Assembly: GCA_963825555.1 (NCBI GenBank) | Contig: CAWGTZ010000015.1 | Location: forward strand, 254,919-318,918 | DNA from: JAGVSR01 sp963825555 | Lineage (GTDB): Bacteria; Pseudomonadota; Alphaproteobacteria; Rhizobiales; Hyphomicrobiaceae | DNA length: 64,000 nt | Direction of reading: 5' to 3' | Shown: in pieces, positions 63,928 through 64,000 of the stretch | Numbering within the stretch: position 1 is the stretch's first letter | Layout of the letters: each line of letters opens with the position of its first letter | Made by a program: the position numbers and the translations under genes | Notes under the pieces: model-generated | Databases searched by the model: none | Told to the model about the DNA's origin: nothing | What the model saw: the letters and a program-made list of their open reading frames with translations, nothing else

Positions 63928-64000
63928 GGTCCCGTAGCTCAGCTGGATAGAGCGACAGTTTCCTAAACTGTAGGTCGCAGGTTCGAGACCTGCCGGGATC
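63928..64000 (+). tRNA. tRNA-Arg (anticodon CCT), 3' end cut by the window
   Basis: All arms are visible: the acceptor 5' strand GGTCCCG and 3' strand CGGGATC, the D arm GCTCAGCTGGATAGAGC, the anticodon stem ACAGT/ACTGT around TTCCTAA (anticodon CCT, reading AGG) and the T arm GGTTCGAGACC. The discriminator base and CCA lie beyond 64000. Confidence 0.92.

Overview
The window is a GC-rich stretch of an alphaproteobacterial chromosome, most likely from the order Hyphomicrobiales (Rhizobiales). The evidence is the conserved gene orders glnD-murJ-trpS-usp-nfuA, tsaB-rimI-plsC-miaB-phoH-ybeY-corC-lnt-xre-metK-trmB and rimP-nusA-ylxR-infB-rbfA-truB-rpsO-pnp, plus a SecA with an insertion of the kind seen in this group. 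Most of the window is housekeeping DNA. The accessory material lies at 2.2-3 kb, 8-12 kb, 50-52.5 kb and 52.7-63.9 kb.

Layout. 0-2.2 kb: a prolyl-tRNA-editing deacylase and a thioredoxin in one uninterrupted reading frame on the minus strand (the thioredoxin runs off the left edge), tRNA-Gly(GCC) with a good promoter, and an orphan ParA-type ATPase. 2.3-8 kb: a secreted YRTV-repeat protein with an apparent frameshift, a LemA/TPM/TPM membrane cluster, a UMF1-type MFS transporter and accA. 8.2-12.3 kb: three tandem L,D-transpeptidases and a YqhA-like membrane protein. 12.4-16.7 kb: secA and a parvulin isomerase, divergently transcribed. 16.8-20.4 kb: argJ, a thiopurine methyltransferase, mutT, a PilZ protein and a GNAT protein. 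20.6-38.4 kb: glnD to metK, covering nitrogen sensing, the peptidoglycan lipid II flippase, Fe-S carriage, tRNA modification, ribosome maturation and lipoprotein acylation. 38.5-50 kb: trmB and the rimP-nusA-infB-rbfA-truB-rpsO-pnp transcription/translation block.

50.1-52.5 kb holds a three-gene phage tail remnant. It is followed by rfbB-rfbD-rfbA (dTDP-L-rhamnose synthesis without rfbC), a small PilZ gene and an unrecognised membrane-anchored protein. 56.6-60.2 kb contains a DUF4202-CbiX fusion, a 56-residue DUF2256 protein missed by length filters, an Fe-S bacterial photolyase and a DUF486 membrane protein.

60.3-63.8 kb is the most interesting part: an ECF sigma factor and RskA-like anti-sigma factor, then a secreted six-cysteine BufA2-like precursor peptide, a DUF692 (MNIO) maturation enzyme and its DUF2063 partner. 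This matches the recently described bufferin class of ribosomally made, post-translationally modified copper-binding peptides. A strong stem-loop lies between the precursor and enzyme genes. The window ends inside tRNA-Arg(CCT).

Four genes (the YRTV-repeat protein, the phage LamG-like protein, rfbD and the small PilZ gene) each become a clean full-length frame if a single base is removed or added. Two of the four sites are homopolymers, so sequencing or assembly error must be weighed against real decay. All family assignments are from reading the sequence by eye; no database search was run.
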